A stretch of 28,936 nucleotides of DNA from Bordetella parapertussis (GCA_945875935.1 CAMCNE010000020.1:1-28936); one strand, 5' to 3'; positions 1-8,225 are shown, numbered from the stretch's first letter. Notes: generated by a model not told the origin, from the sequence alone. Numbers and translations are program-made.

Positions 1-2315
1 CAGCCGAGCTCGCGCAGCAGCAGCCACACGGCCTCGTTCTCGACGCCCTCGGCCACCACGCTCAGACCGAGGTTGTGGGCCAGCTCGACGGTCGAGCGCA
101 CGATCTTGGCGTCGTCGCCATCGGTCTCCATGTTCTTGACGAAGGACTGGTCGATCTTCAACTCATCGACCGGCAGCTTCTTCAGATAAGCCAGCGAGGA
201 GTAACCGGTGCCGAAGTCATCGATCGACAGCGAGAACCCCATGGTGTGCAGCCGCTCCAGCGTGGCTTGGGCGCGCTGCGGGTCGTCCATGATCGCGCTC
301 TCGGTGATCTCGAGGCAGAAGGCTTCGGCAGGCACATCGTGCAGAGTCAGCAGCGCCTGAAATTTCTGTGGCAGCTCGGGGTCGAGCAGGTCGCGGGTGG
401 ACAGGTTCACCGACAGCGTGATCAGCAGACCCTCGCCCATCAGCATGTGCCAGTGGCGCGCGGCTTCTTCGAACACCCACAGCGTGAGCTGGCGGATGAA
501 GCCGGTCTTTTCGGCGAAGGGGATGAACTGCAGCGGCGGCACCAGCCCGCGCTGCGGGTGCTGCCAGCGCACCAGCGCCTCGGCGCCGACCACCTTGCCT
601 GTGTCCAGCGACAGCTTGGGCTGCAGGTACAAGCGCAACTGCCCTTCGCTGATGGCCGCGCGCAGCTCGGTGAGCAGCGACAACGTTTTCGAGCTGGAAG
701 CGTCGAGCGTCGGGTCGTACAGCAGCACGCCACCGCCACGCCGCTTGGTGGCGTACATCGCGATTTCGGCGCGGCTGAGCAGCACATCGGCGTCGGCGGC
801 ATGCTGCGGCCAGCAGGCGATGCCGATGCTCGCGCCCATGTCGATGGTGTGTTCTTCCAGCGTGAGAGGCACATCGAAGGCCTTGCCGATGCGCTCGGCC
901 ACGGTGTGGGCCAGCTCGCCGTCGCCGCTGTGCAGCAAGATGGCGAACTTGTCGCCGCCCATGCGCGCGATCAAATCCGCGCCGCGCACGGCGTGTTGCG
1001 ACAGCCGCTCGCCCACGGCCGCCAGCACCAGATCGCCGAAGCGGTAGCCGAGCACGTCGTTGACCTGCTTGAAGCGATCGAGGTCGAGCATCAGCACCGC
1101 CACCGACGCATGCACCGGCCCTGCATCCTGCGCGGCCGCCACGGCAGCGCGCAAGGCGTCGCGAAACTGCGCCCGGTTGGGCAGCCCGGTCAGCGAATCC
1201 CAGTAGGCGAGCTTGAGGATCTCGTCCTTCTGCCCCGCCACGTTGACGCGCATGCGCTCGAAGGCATGGGCCAGTTGGCCGACTTCGTCACTTTGCGAGT
1301 CGATGCCCATCGGCGTGTCGTAGTCGCCCGATCCCAGGCGGTCGGCGGCCGCGGCCAGGCGCTGCAGCGGCCGGGTGACCCGGTTGGCGGTGAAGGCGCT
1401 GCCCACGGCGAATGCCGCGCAGCTCAACAGCGTGATCGCCAGCAAGGCCCACTGCAAATCGTGCGGCAACTGTGTGGCTTCATCCACCGACAGCGAGGTC
1501 AGCGCCACCACGCCTGCGCCCGACGCCGAGCTGCCCGACAGCCACTGCGCATGCGTGCCGATGTCTTCGTTGTCGACGCTCACGGTGGTCATGCCCGGGT
1601 GGGCCGGCTGCGCAGCCCATGCGGTGAGCGCCAGGTCGCTCGCCTGACGCGACGGCAGACTCGAGAGCTGAACGCGCCAGGGCTCTTGCGGGCTCGCTCG
1701 GCTCAGCAGCGTCAGTTGGGCCGCCGCGAGCGATTGCATGTCGGTGGCGAGTTGGGCGTCGATGGCAAAGCCCATCAGCACCCAGCCGACGACCACCGGC
1801 GCGCGCACCGGTGCCATCACGAACTGATACGGCTGACCGGCGAGCAGCGCGATTTCGCTGGGCGGTGAATCGGCGGATGCGCCTGGCGCGCTGGCGGTGA
1901 TCCACAGGCGGCGTGCCAGCGCGTCCACGCTGTCCAGCGGCTCACCGGTGGAAGCGCGCAGCGCCAGGTCTGCGCTGTAAAGCGCCACCTGCGTGGCACC
2001 GATGCGCTGGCCGTGGTTCTCGAGCACCGAGACGATGGTGTCGCGGTCGTTGGAGTGAATCGCTTCGCGAAAGCCGTAGTCGGCTGACAGCAGCCGTGCA
2101 CCTTCGGTCAGCTTTTGCGCGCGTTGCGCCAGCAGGCTTTGCAGCACGCGGTCGCCTACGCCCAGGCGCTGCGGCAGCTCGCTTTGCGCGTGGCTCGACA
2201 GGCTGGCCCGAATGGCGGTGAAGCCTGCGAGCTGCACCACGAGCAAGAGACCGAGAAACACCGCCACGATGCGCGCGCGCAGCGAGGTGTTGATGAGATG
2301 TCGCAAAGCGTTCAT
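1..2315 (-). CDS. Membrane dCache-HAMP-GGDEF-EAL c-di-GMP signalling protein (3' end beyond window)
   Basis: The frame is open from an ATG at 2315 to the left edge, giving 771 codons; the end of the EAL domain is missing. In order I see a TM helix (residues about 14-34), a periplasmic sensor (about 35-288) resembling the dCache_3 type (a stretch reading ARLLSADYGFREAI), a second TM helix (about 289-311), HAMP (about 312-360), GGDEF (about 370-535) and EAL (from about 545). The GGDEF signature is GGDKF (453-457), so the catalytic Glu is Lys, but the RxxD inhibitory site (RGAD, five residues before it) is kept. The EAL domain has EAL at 579-581, LEITES, IDDFGTGYSS, LKIDQSF and AEGVE, all the residues expected of an active c-di-GMP phosphodiesterase. 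I infer a sensor-controlled phosphodiesterase with a regulatory, non-cyclase GGDEF domain. The start overlaps the stop of the upstream cupredoxin gene (ATGA), implying co-transcription and translational coupling. Confidence 0.9.
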   Translation of the reverse strand, partial: MNALRHLINTSLRARIVAVFLGLLLVVQLAGFTAIRASLSSHAQSELPQRLGVGDRVLQSLLAQRAQKLTEGARLLSADYGFREAIHSNDRDTIVSVLENHGQRIGATQVALYSADLALRASTGEPLDSVDALARRLWITASAPGASADSPPSEIALLAGQPYQFVMAPVRAPVVVGWVLMGFAIDAQLATDMQSLAAAQLTLLSRASPQEPWRVQLSSLPSRQASDLALTAWAAQPAHPGMTTVSVDNEDIGTHAQWLSGSSASGAGVVALTSLSVDEATQLPHDLQWALLAITLLSCAAFAVGSAFTANRVTRPLQRLAAAADRLGSGDYDTPMGIDSQSDEVGQLAHAFERMRVNVAGQKDEILKLAYWDSLTGLPNRAQFRDALRAAVAAAQDAGPVHASVAVLMLDLDRFKQVNDVLGYRFGDLVLAAVGERLSQHAVRGADLIARMGGDKFAILLHSGDGELAHTVAERIGKAFDVPLTLEEHTIDMGASIGIACWPQHAADADVLLSRAEIAMYATKRRGGGVLLYDPTLDASSSKTLSLLTELRAAISEGQLRLYLQPKLSLDTGKVVGAEALVRWQHPQRGLVPPLQFIPFAEKTGFIRQLTLWVFEEAARHWHMLMGEGLLITLSVNLSTRDLLDPELPQKFQALLTLHDVPAEAFCLEITESAIMDDPQRAQATLERLHTMGFSLSIDDFGTGYSSLAYLKKLPVDELKIDQSFVKNMETDGDDAKIVRSTVELAHNLGLSVVAEGVENEAVWLLLRELG

Positions 2316-2956
2316 GGCTTGGAAGTCGACGGCGCGGCGAGCGCGCTCAGCTGTACAGGTTGATCCAGGTCCGCCTGACCCACGGTGAGGCTGCTCACCA
2401 CGCCATCGGCAAGCGCCGGCAGCCCCGGATGCCAGACCCACATACGGTAGTTGCCTGCAGCCACCGTGTCGATGCGCACCTGGCCTTGGGCGTCGCTCAG
2501 CCCGTGCAGCGGCGTGTCGGCCACCACGATCCAGGCGGCCATCTGGTCGTGGATGTTGCAGCCGACGATGGACACGCCCGGCTTGTCAAACACCACCGGC
2601 TGGTTGGGCACCCCGGCGTAGAGCTTGAGTTCGAAGGTCTTGGCCGGCGAAAACGAATACACGTGATGCCTGACGGTGTCGAAGTTAGAGAACACCACCG
2701 GCGTGCCCACGGTCAGCAGCGTGACCTGCGGACGGAACTGCCGCTTGAGCTGAGAGACCTCGACGGTGGGCATGGGTTTGACGCTCAGCTTGGCCGACAC
2801 CGGTTCGAGCAGCACCACCGCTTGCGGCAAAGGGCTGCCGGCGGCATCGCTCACGTTGATGCGCACGACCGCCGCCTGCGATGCGCCGCAGAGGCACCCC
2901 AGTGCGGCAAGCAGCCAGGAGCAGGCGTGGGTTCGAGAAGGGGCGAAGCAGATCAT
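2312..2956 (-). CDS. Secreted cupredoxin-like protein ('methylamine utilization protein' type)
   Basis: This is a 214-residue protein from the ATG at 2956. A signal peptide is visible (hydrophobic core about 14-24, likely cleavage after SQA at 26-28). The mature part is a beta-rich cupredoxin/plastocyanin-like fold. Candidate type-1 copper ligands are His97/98 in VRHHVYSF, Cys133, His136 and Met139 in GCNIHDQM (C-x2-H-x2-M). The flanking GYRM-type segment (NYRMWVWHPG, about 169-178) resembles the carboxypeptidase-regulatory-like part of proteins usually labelled 'methylamine utilization protein'. No mau gene is nearby, so that label should not be taken as function. The frame also extends to a TTG at 3082, which would add a second hydrophobic stretch; I prefer 2956 because it gives a clean signal peptide. 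The stop overlaps the ATG of the GGDEF-EAL gene by 4 bp. A periplasmic copper or redox role feeding that sensor is inference. Confidence 0.82.
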   Translation of the reverse strand: MICFAPSRTHACSWLLAALGCLCGASQAAVVRINVSDAAGSPLPQAVVLLEPVSAKLSVKPMPTVEVSQLKRQFRPQVTLLTVGTPVVFSNFDTVRHHVYSFSPAKTFELKLYAGVPNQPVVFDKPGVSIVGCNIHDQMAAWIVVADTPLHGLSDAQGQVRIDTVAAGNYRMWVWHPGLPALADGVVSSLTVGQADLDQPVQLSALAAPSTSKP

Positions 2957-3098
2957 GGGCAACAGCGCTGAGAACACGGCCAACAGGACAACGCCGCAAC
3001 CATCTGGCTGCGACTGTCCGTTTGGTTTCGGCCTGCTGGCAGCCAACTTGAATGCGTCGTCGTGCGCTCGCAGGCCGATCAACCTGGCGGCGGGCGCG

Positions 3099-4253
3099 TC
3101 AAAGGGCTTCGGTTCGGGCGATCACGCCACCACCGAGGCAAACCTCGCCGTCGTAAAGCACGGCCGATTGGCCCGGTGTGGCCGCCCATTGCGGGCTGGC
3201 AAAACGCAACTCGAAGCCGCCGGCCACAGCGTCATCCGCCGTGGCAGCCGACAGCTCGCAAGGTGCGTCGGCCTGGCGATAGCGGGTCTTGGCGCCCAGT
3301 GCGCCGGCCGTCGGTGGCTGGCCGGCGACCCAGCTGGCGTCCTCGGCCACCAGCGCCGGTGACTGCAGCCAGGGATGGTCGTGGCCTTGCACCACGTACA
3401 GCGTGTTGCTCGCCATGTCCTTGCGGGCGGTGAACCACGGCTCGTGATCGCTGCCGCCGCGTGCCGCGCCACGCGGCTTGATGCCGCCGATGCCGATGCC
3501 CTTGCGCTGGCCCAGCGTGTAAAAACTCAGGCCCACGTGCTCGCCGATCACGCGGCCGCGGTCGTCCTTGATCGGGCCTGGTGTGTGCGCGAGATACCGG
3601 TTGAGAAACTCGCGAAACGGCCGCTCGCCGATGAAGCAGATGCCGGTGCTGTCTTTCTTCTTGGCGTTGGGCAGGCCGATCTCGGCGGCGATGCGGCGCA
3701 CCTCGGTCTTGGGCAGCTCGCCCACCGGAAACAAGGTCTTGGCCAACTGCGCCTGGCTCAGCCGGTGCAGGAAGTAGCTCTGGTCTTTCAGCGGATCGAG
3801 CCCCTTGAGCAGCTCGAAGCGGCCTGCGCGCTCACGCACCCGGGCGTAGTGGCCGGTGGCAATGCATTCGGCGCCCAACCGAATCGCATGGTCGAGGAAG
3901 GCCTTGAACTTGATCTCGGCGTTGCACAGCACGTCGGGGTTGGGCGTGCGGCCGGCCTGGTACTCGCGCAGGAAGTCGGCGAACACACGGTCCTTGTAGT
4001 CGGCGGCGAAGTTCACGTGCTCGAGCTCGATGCCGATCACGTCGGCCACCGAGGCCGCATCGAGAAAATCCTGTCGCGACGAGCAGTAACTGGTGCCGCC
4101 GTCGGCCGCATCGGCGCTGGTGTCGTCGTCTTCCCAGTTCTTCATGAACACGCCGATCACCTCGTGCCCCTGCTGCTTGAGCAGGTGCGCGCTGACCGCC
4201 GAATCGACCCCGCCGCTCAAGCCCACGACCACGCGCCGGCGCGGTGTGCTCAT
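3099..4253 (-). CDS. mnmA: tRNA-specific 2-thiouridylase MnmA
   Basis: MnmA inserts sulfur at C2 of the wobble uridine (U34) of tRNA-Lys, -Glu and -Gln, using ATP and sulfur relayed from IscS through the Tus proteins. The protein is 384 residues from the ATG at 4253, close to the usual 360-390. The PP-loop SGGVDS lies at 13-18. The two catalytic cysteines are Cys110 (NPDVLCN) and Cys206 (STGICFIGER). The binding motif GHYAR (134-138) and the C-terminal beta domain ending in GGGVIA are present. The frame stays open upstream to 4376, but that part overlaps the preceding Nudix gene. The ATG at 4253 overlaps that gene's TGA (ATGA), which fixes the start and suggests translational coupling. The 142-bp region downstream, before the cupredoxin gene, shows no convincing terminator. 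Confidence 0.97.
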   Translation of the reverse strand: MSTPRRRVVVGLSGGVDSAVSAHLLKQQGHEVIGVFMKNWEDDDTSADAADGGTSYCSSRQDFLDAASVADVIGIELEHVNFAADYKDRVFADFLREYQAGRTPNPDVLCNAEIKFKAFLDHAIRLGAECIATGHYARVRERAGRFELLKGLDPLKDQSYFLHRLSQAQLAKTLFPVGELPKTEVRRIAAEIGLPNAKKKDSTGICFIGERPFREFLNRYLAHTPGPIKDDRGRVIGEHVGLSFYTLGQRKGIGIGGIKPRGAARGGSDHEPWFTARKDMASNTLYVVQGHDHPWLQSPALVAEDASWVAGQPPTAGALGAKTRYRQADAPCELSAATADDAVAGGFELRFASPQWAATPGQSAVLYDGEVCLGGGVIARTEAL

Positions 4254-4741
4254 GCCTTGATTTCCGGCTCGTAGACGCTCGGGTGGGTGTCGATGAGCTC
4301 GAGCGGATAACAGCGCCCGGCAGCGTGGTCTTCGATGCATTGCAGCACCATGCTGCTGCGATGGCGCTCGGGGCACGCGCGCAGCTCAGGCAGACTCATC
4401 CAAAGCGTGCGCACGATGCCGTGGTCGAGCCGGCGACCGGCCAGCCGCTCGCCCACCGTGCCCGAAAATGCCATGCGCAAGTACGTGATGTCTTCGTGGC
4501 GCGCCGGCCGCTGGAAGCGGCCGAGGTACACGCCGACCAGCGACTGCAGCGTGAACACGCAAGCGGTTTCCTCGAGCACCTCGCGCACCACGCCTTCTTG
4601 CGGTGACTCGCCCGGATCGAGATGGCCGGCTGGGTTGTTCAGCCTCAGGCCTTCGGGCGTGTGCTCCTCGACCAGCAGGAATCGACCGTCTCGCTCGATC
4701 ACTGCGGCCACGGTGACATGGGGTTTCCAGCGATTGCTCAT
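4250..4741 (-). CDS. nudJ: Nudix hydrolase, NudJ-like phosphatase
   Basis: This 163-residue protein closely follows E. coli NudJ (YmfB) in plan: KPHVTVA at the N-terminus, NNPAGHLDPGES, and a C-terminal YPLELI. NudJ acts on nucleoside di/triphosphates and HMP-pyrophosphate. The Nudix box runs from Gly39 to about residue 62, with Glu45, Arg53, Glu54, Glu57 and Glu58 all kept. The last conserved Gly is Ala60, a tolerated variation in the family. It sits directly upstream of mnmA with a 4-bp overlap. The nudJ-mnmA order is also found in E. coli, which supports orthology. The start at 4741 matches the E. coli N-terminus. Its exact substrate cannot be read from sequence. Confidence 0.9.
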   Translation of the reverse strand: MSNRWKPHVTVAAVIERDGRFLLVEEHTPEGLRLNNPAGHLDPGESPQEGVVREVLEETACVFTLQSLVGVYLGRFQRPARHEDITYLRMAFSGTVGERLAGRRLDHGIVRTLWMSLPELRACPERHRSSMVLQCIEDHAAGRCYPLELIDTHPSVYEPEIKA

Positions 4742-4855
4742 GGCCGGGAATGGTAGCGGCGCGCGGTCGCCGAACCCGGCACCGCAGTTGTTTGTGTAAG
4801 CTGCACGGTTTTTGCTGGATCAGGGGTCTGCGCAGCCTGTGCGCGCGAGCCCGAC

Positions 4856-4860
4856 GGAGG
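4856..4860 (+). promoter_or_regulatory. Ribosome binding site that fixes the pntA1 start
   Basis: GGAGG lies 8 bases before the ATG at 4869. The reading frame is open further upstream (to 4812), but only the 4869 start has this Shine-Dalgarno sequence and gives the family's typical N-terminus (MLIGVPLE). Confidence 0.75.
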
Positions 4861-4868
4861 ACGCTTTC

Positions 4869-5999
4869 ATGCTGATTGGGGTTCCACTTGAAACCGCGCT
4901 GGGCGAAACGCGGGTGGCCGTCACGCCAGAAACCGCCAAGAAGCTCAAGGCCTTGGGCCACACCGTTCGCATCCAGAGCGGTGCCGGCGTGGCGGCCAGC
5001 GCCACCGACGACGCCTACGCCGCTGTCGGCGCCGAGATCACCGACGCTGCCGGAGCCTTCGGCTGCGAGATGGTGCTCAAGGTGCGCGCGCCGTTCGACA
5101 ACGAACTGGCATTGATGCAAAGCGGTGCGGCGCTGGCGGGCATGCTCAATCCCTTCGATGCCGCCGCTCTGCAGCGCATCGCCGCAGCGGGCCTGACCAG
5201 TTTTGCACTGGAGGCCGCGCCGCGCACCACGCGAGCCCAGAGCATGGACGTGCTCAGTTCGCAGGCCAACATCGCCGGCTACAAGGCCGTGATGATCGCG
5301 GCCAACGAGTACCAGCGCTTCTTTCCGATGCTGATGACCGCCGCGGGCACGGTGAAGGCCGCTCGCGTGGTGATCCTGGGCGTGGGCGTGGCCGGCTTGC
5401 AGGCGATTGCCACCGCCAAGCGCCTTGGTGCGGTGATCGAGGCCAGCGATGTGCGTCCCGCAGCCAAGGAGCAAGTCGAATCACTCGGCGCGAAGTTCAT
5501 CGACGTGCCCTTCGAGACCGACGAGGAACGCGAGGCCGCCGTGGGTGTGGGCGGCTACGCCCGGCCGATGCCGCCAGGCTGGCTCGAGCGGCAAAAACTC
5601 GAGGTCGCCAAGCGCGTGGCGGCGGCCGATGTGGTGATTTCCACCGCGCTGATCCCCGGGCGCGCCGCGCCCACGCTCATCACCGAAGACATGGTCAAGG
5701 CCATGAAGCCCGGCTCGGTCATCGTCGACATCGCAGCCGGCCGCGGCGCCGATGGCGTCGGTGGCAACTGCCCCTTGTCGCAGGCCGACCAGACGGTGGT
5801 GGTGCACGGCGTGACCATCGTGGGCGAAACCAACCTGCCCGCACGCGTGGCCGCCGATGCCTCGGCGCTGTATGCGCGCAACGTGCTCGACTTCCTCAAG
5901 CTGGTGATCAGCAAGGAAGGCACGCTGGTCGTGCCGATGGACGACGACATCGTGGCTGCCTGTCTGATGACGCAAGGCGGCGTCGTCAAGCGAACCTGA
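4869..5999 (+). CDS. pntA: NAD(P) transhydrogenase subunit alpha 1 (NAD(H)-binding domain I)
   Basis: This is the soluble, NAD(H)-binding part of proton-translocating transhydrogenase, which uses the proton gradient to reduce NADP+ with NADH. It is 376 residues long and resembles alanine dehydrogenase. Visible motifs are the RAQSMD segment (122-127), the Rossmann GVGVAG (171-176) followed by an acidic residue in EASDVRP, and the C-terminal GETNLPARVAADAS. E. coli PntA is a single chain of about 510 residues that also carries membrane helices. Here the chain stops after domain I and the helices are a separate gene (6011-6331), the three-subunit form known from Rhodospirillum and many alpha- and betaproteobacteria. 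It heads the pnt operon and is divergent from nudJ, with 127 bp between. Confidence 0.96.
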   Translation: MLIGVPLETALGETRVAVTPETAKKLKALGHTVRIQSGAGVAASATDDAYAAVGAEITDAAGAFGCEMVLKVRAPFDNELALMQSGAALAGMLNPFDAAALQRIAAAGLTSFALEAAPRTTRAQSMDVLSSQANIAGYKAVMIAANEYQRFFPMLMTAAGTVKAARVVILGVGVAGLQAIATAKRLGAVIEASDVRPAAKEQVESLGAKFIDVPFETDEEREAAVGVGGYARPMPPGWLERQKLEVAKRVAAADVVISTALIPGRAAPTLITEDMVKAMKPGSVIVDIAAGRGADGVGGNCPLSQADQTVVVHGVTIVGETNLPARVAADASALYARNVLDFLKLVISKEGTLVVPMDDDIVAACLMTQGGVVKRT

Positions 6000-6010
6000 A
6001 GGAACCTGTC

Positions 6011-6331
6011 ATGGACATCATCTCGCCCACCCTCACCAACCTGATCATCTTCGTGCTGGCCATCTATGTGGGCTACCACGTGGTGTGGACCGTCACGCCT
6101 GCGCTGCACACGCCGCTGATGGCCGTGACCAATGCGGTGTCGGCCATCGTGATCGTCGGTGCCATGCTCGCCGCCGCGCTCACCGAGACCGTGCTCGGTC
6201 AGACCATGGGCGTGCTGGCCGTGGCGCTGGCGGCGGTGAACGTGTTCGGCGGTTTCCTCGTCACGCGGCGCATGCTCGAGATGTTCAGGAAGAAAGAGAA
6301 AAAGGCGCCTGCCGCCGGGAGCGCCGAATGA
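6011..6331 (+). CDS. pntAB: NAD(P) transhydrogenase subunit alpha 2 (membrane helices)
   Basis: This 106-residue membrane protein has about three or four helices (about 9-28, 34-60 and 62-85) and ends in a basic, charged tail (RKKEKK). It corresponds to the C-terminal membrane part of E. coli PntA and contributes to the proton channel of domain II. The start ATG at 6011 follows an AAGGA ribosome site at 5999-6003, 11 bp after the alpha-1 stop. Its own stop overlaps the pntB start by 4 bp (ATGA at 6328-6331). Size, hydrophobicity and position leave little doubt. Confidence 0.94.
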   Translation: MDIISPTLTNLIIFVLAIYVGYHVVWTVTPALHTPLMAVTNAVSAIVIVGAMLAAALTETVLGQTMGVLAVALAAVNVFGGFLVTRRMLEMFRKKEKKAPAAGSAE

Positions 6332-7767
6332 GCCTCAACCTCGTCACCCTGCTCTACCTGGTGGCCAGCGTGTGCTTCATCCAGGCGCTCAAGGGCCTGA
6401 GCCACCCCACCACCTCGATCCGCGGCAACCTGTTTGGCATGTGCGGCATGGCGATCGCCGTGCTGACCACCGCCGCGCTGATCGTCAAGTTGATCAACGC
6501 GCAGCCCGCGGGCACCACGGCCGGTGGCCTGCCCTATGTGTTGGCCGCGCTGGTGGTGGGCGGTGCGATCGGCTCGCTGATGGCCAAGCGCGTCGAGATG
6601 ACCAAGATGCCCGAACTGGTGGCTTTCATGCACAGCATGATCGGTCTGGCCGCGGTGTTCATCGCGGTGGCGGCGGTGGCCGAGCCGCACGCATTTGGCA
6701 TCGTCGCCAAGGGCGAGCCCATTCCCGCAGGCAACCGGCTTGAGTTGTATCTGGGTGCGGCGATTGGCGCCATCACCTTCAGCGGCTCGGTCATCGCCTT
6801 TGGCAAGCTCAGCGGGCGCTACAAGTTCAGGCTGTTCCAGGGCGCGCCGGTGCAGTTTTCCGGCCAGCACCTGCTCAACGGGGCGCTCGGGCTGCTCATG
6901 TTGGGCCTGGGGCTGATCTTCATGTTCACCGACAGCGAGCCCGCGTTTTTCGCGATGCTGGCGCTGGCCTTCGTGCTGGGCGTGCTCATCATCATCCCCA
7001 TCGGCGGCGCCGACATGCCGGTGGTGGTGTCCATGCTCAACAGCTACTCGGGCTGGGCCGCCGCGGGCATCGGCTTCAGCCTGAACAACGCCATGCTGAT
7101 CATTGCTGGCAGTCTGGTGGGGTCGTCGGGCGCCATCCTCAGCTACATCATGTGCAAGGCGATGAACCGCTCGTTCATCAGCGTGATCCTGGGCGGCTTT
7201 GGCGGTGAGGCCGCCGGTCCCGCAGGCGCCAAGGCCGAAGCGCGGCCGGTCAAGAGCGGCAGCGCCGAGGACGCGGCCTTTGTGCTGGGCAATGCCGAGA
7301 CGGTGGTCATCGTGCCGGGCTACGGCCTGGCCGTGGCGCGCGCTCAGCACGCGGTCAAGGAACTCGCCGCCAAGCTCACCGAAAAAGGCATCACGGTGAA
7401 GTACGCCATCCACCCGGTGGCCGGACGCATGCCGGGCCACATGAACGTGCTGCTGGCCGAGGCCGAGGTGCCCTACGACCAGGTCTTCGAGATGGAAGAC
7501 ATCAACGGCGAATTCGGCCAGGCCGACGTGGCCATCATCCTGGGCGCCAACGACGTGGTGAACCCCGCCGCGCACGTCAAGGGCAGCCCGATCTACGGCA
7601 TGCCCATCCTCGAGGCCTACAAGGCCAAGACCGTCATCGTCAACAAGCGCTCCATGGCCTCGGGCTACGCGGGCCTGGACAACGAACTGTTCTACATGGA
7701 CAAGACGATGATGGTGTTTGGCGACGCGAAGAAGGTCGTTGAAGACATGATCAAGGCTGTCGAGTAG
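6328..7767 (+). CDS. pntB: NAD(P) transhydrogenase subunit beta
   Basis: PntB carries most of the proton-conducting helices (domain II, about residues 1-270) and the NADP(H)-binding domain III (about 300-479). The length of 479 residues is near the 460-480 of the family. Domain III shows GYGLAVARAQ, the loop VAGRMPGHMNVLLAEA, GANDVVNPAA and KRSMASGYAG, which bind NADP(H) and contact domain I. The start is the ATG at 6328, overlapping the alpha-2 stop. The longer open frame to 6085 is only read-through of another frame. pntB is the last gene of the pnt operon; a hairpin at 7825-7847 follows it. Confidence 0.97.
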   Translation: MSLNLVTLLYLVASVCFIQALKGLSHPTTSIRGNLFGMCGMAIAVLTTAALIVKLINAQPAGTTAGGLPYVLAALVVGGAIGSLMAKRVEMTKMPELVAFMHSMIGLAAVFIAVAAVAEPHAFGIVAKGEPIPAGNRLELYLGAAIGAITFSGSVIAFGKLSGRYKFRLFQGAPVQFSGQHLLNGALGLLMLGLGLIFMFTDSEPAFFAMLALAFVLGVLIIIPIGGADMPVVVSMLNSYSGWAAAGIGFSLNNAMLIIAGSLVGSSGAILSYIMCKAMNRSFISVILGGFGGEAAGPAGAKAEARPVKSGSAEDAAFVLGNAETVVIVPGYGLAVARAQHAVKELAAKLTEKGITVKYAIHPVAGRMPGHMNVLLAEAEVPYDQVFEMEDINGEFGQADVAIILGANDVVNPAAHVKGSPIYGMPILEAYKAKTVIVNKRSMASGYAGLDNELFYMDKTMMVFGDAKKVVEDMIKAVE

Positions 7768-7824
7768 GGGTTGGCAGCAGGCATCCCGTCACACTGGGAC
7801 GCGCGCTGCTCGCCTATGATCCAA

Positions 7825-7847
7825 GGCCGCTGCCAAGCACAGCGGCC
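7825..7847 (+). terminator. Perfect 8-bp hairpin between pntB and the STAS gene
   Basis: GGCCGCTG (7825-7832) and CAGCGGCC (7840-7847) are perfect complements with a 7-base loop. The stem is GC-rich but no T-run follows, so it could be a weak or Rho-assisted terminator for pnt or a 5' leader structure of the STAS gene. A TATGAT at 7815-7820 just before it resembles a -10 box, but I see no good -35. Confidence 0.35.
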
Positions 7848-7880
7848 CGCTCGCCCACCCCGATTCAGACGAGGACCACC

Positions 7881-8225
7881 ATGCCCATCGAATTCCAGGA
7901 AATCAGCGACGGCTTGCGCCGCATCGTCATCACAGGCCGGCTCGACATCCCCGGAACGGCCGAAATCGAAACCCGGCTTGCGGCGTTTTCGGCCGCCTCC
8001 AACCTGCGCGTGGTGCTGGATCTGACGGGGGTGAACTTTCTCGGATCGATCGGCATTCGCTCGATCATCATCAACGCCAAGGCCGTCAAGCAGCGCGGTG
8101 GCCGCATGGTGCTCATGGTCGGTGACAACGCCGCCGCCGCCGAGACGCTGGAGTCCACCGGTCTGGGCGCGTTGATCCCCATCCTCAAGGACAACGCTGC
8201 CGCCGAAGCGGCCGCCTTGGCCTGA
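7881..8225 (+). CDS. STAS-domain anti-sigma-factor antagonist (SpoIIAA/RsbV-like)
   Basis: This 114-residue protein is a single STAS domain. The loop DLTGVNFLGSIGIRS (47-61) aligns with the phosphorylation loop of B. subtilis SpoIIAA; Ser56 matches the phosphorylated Ser58 there. The Asp just before it in SpoIIAA is Gly55 here. In such systems the unphosphorylated STAS protein binds the HATPase anti-sigma factor and frees its partner. A GAGGA ribosome site (7871-7875) precedes the ATG. An RsbW-like HATPase gene begins 18 bp downstream. No PP2C phosphatase or alternative sigma factor of that class lies in the window, so the regulated target is unknown. Confidence 0.9.
   Translation: MPIEFQEISDGLRRIVITGRLDIPGTAEIETRLAAFSAASNLRVVLDLTGVNFLGSIGIRSIIINAKAVKQRGGRMVLMVGDNAAAAETLESTGLGALIPILKDNAAAEAAALA

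Noticed and set aside
75..1868. A 597-codon open frame on the plus strand
   Set aside because: It is antisense to the GGDEF-EAL gene, rich in His/Arg/Gln with no domain pattern. It is a shadow of the GC-biased codon use of the real gene.
2312..2956. True methylamine-utilisation function for the cupredoxin protein
   Set aside because: No methylamine dehydrogenase or other mau gene is in the window; the label comes only from distant similarity.
2957..3082. N-terminal extension of the cupredoxin protein from a TTG at 3082
   Set aside because: It would put a polar stretch and an extra hydrophobic segment before a clean signal peptide; no ribosome site supports it.
4742..4868. Clear promoter or riboswitch between nudJ and pntA1
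   Set aside because: I see TTGTTT- and TACCAT-like hexamers but no pair with proper spacing on either strand, and no conserved riboswitch core.
6199..7575. A 458-codon open frame on the minus strand
   Set aside because: It is antisense to pntA2/pntB; His/Asp/Gly-rich composition with no recognisable fold.
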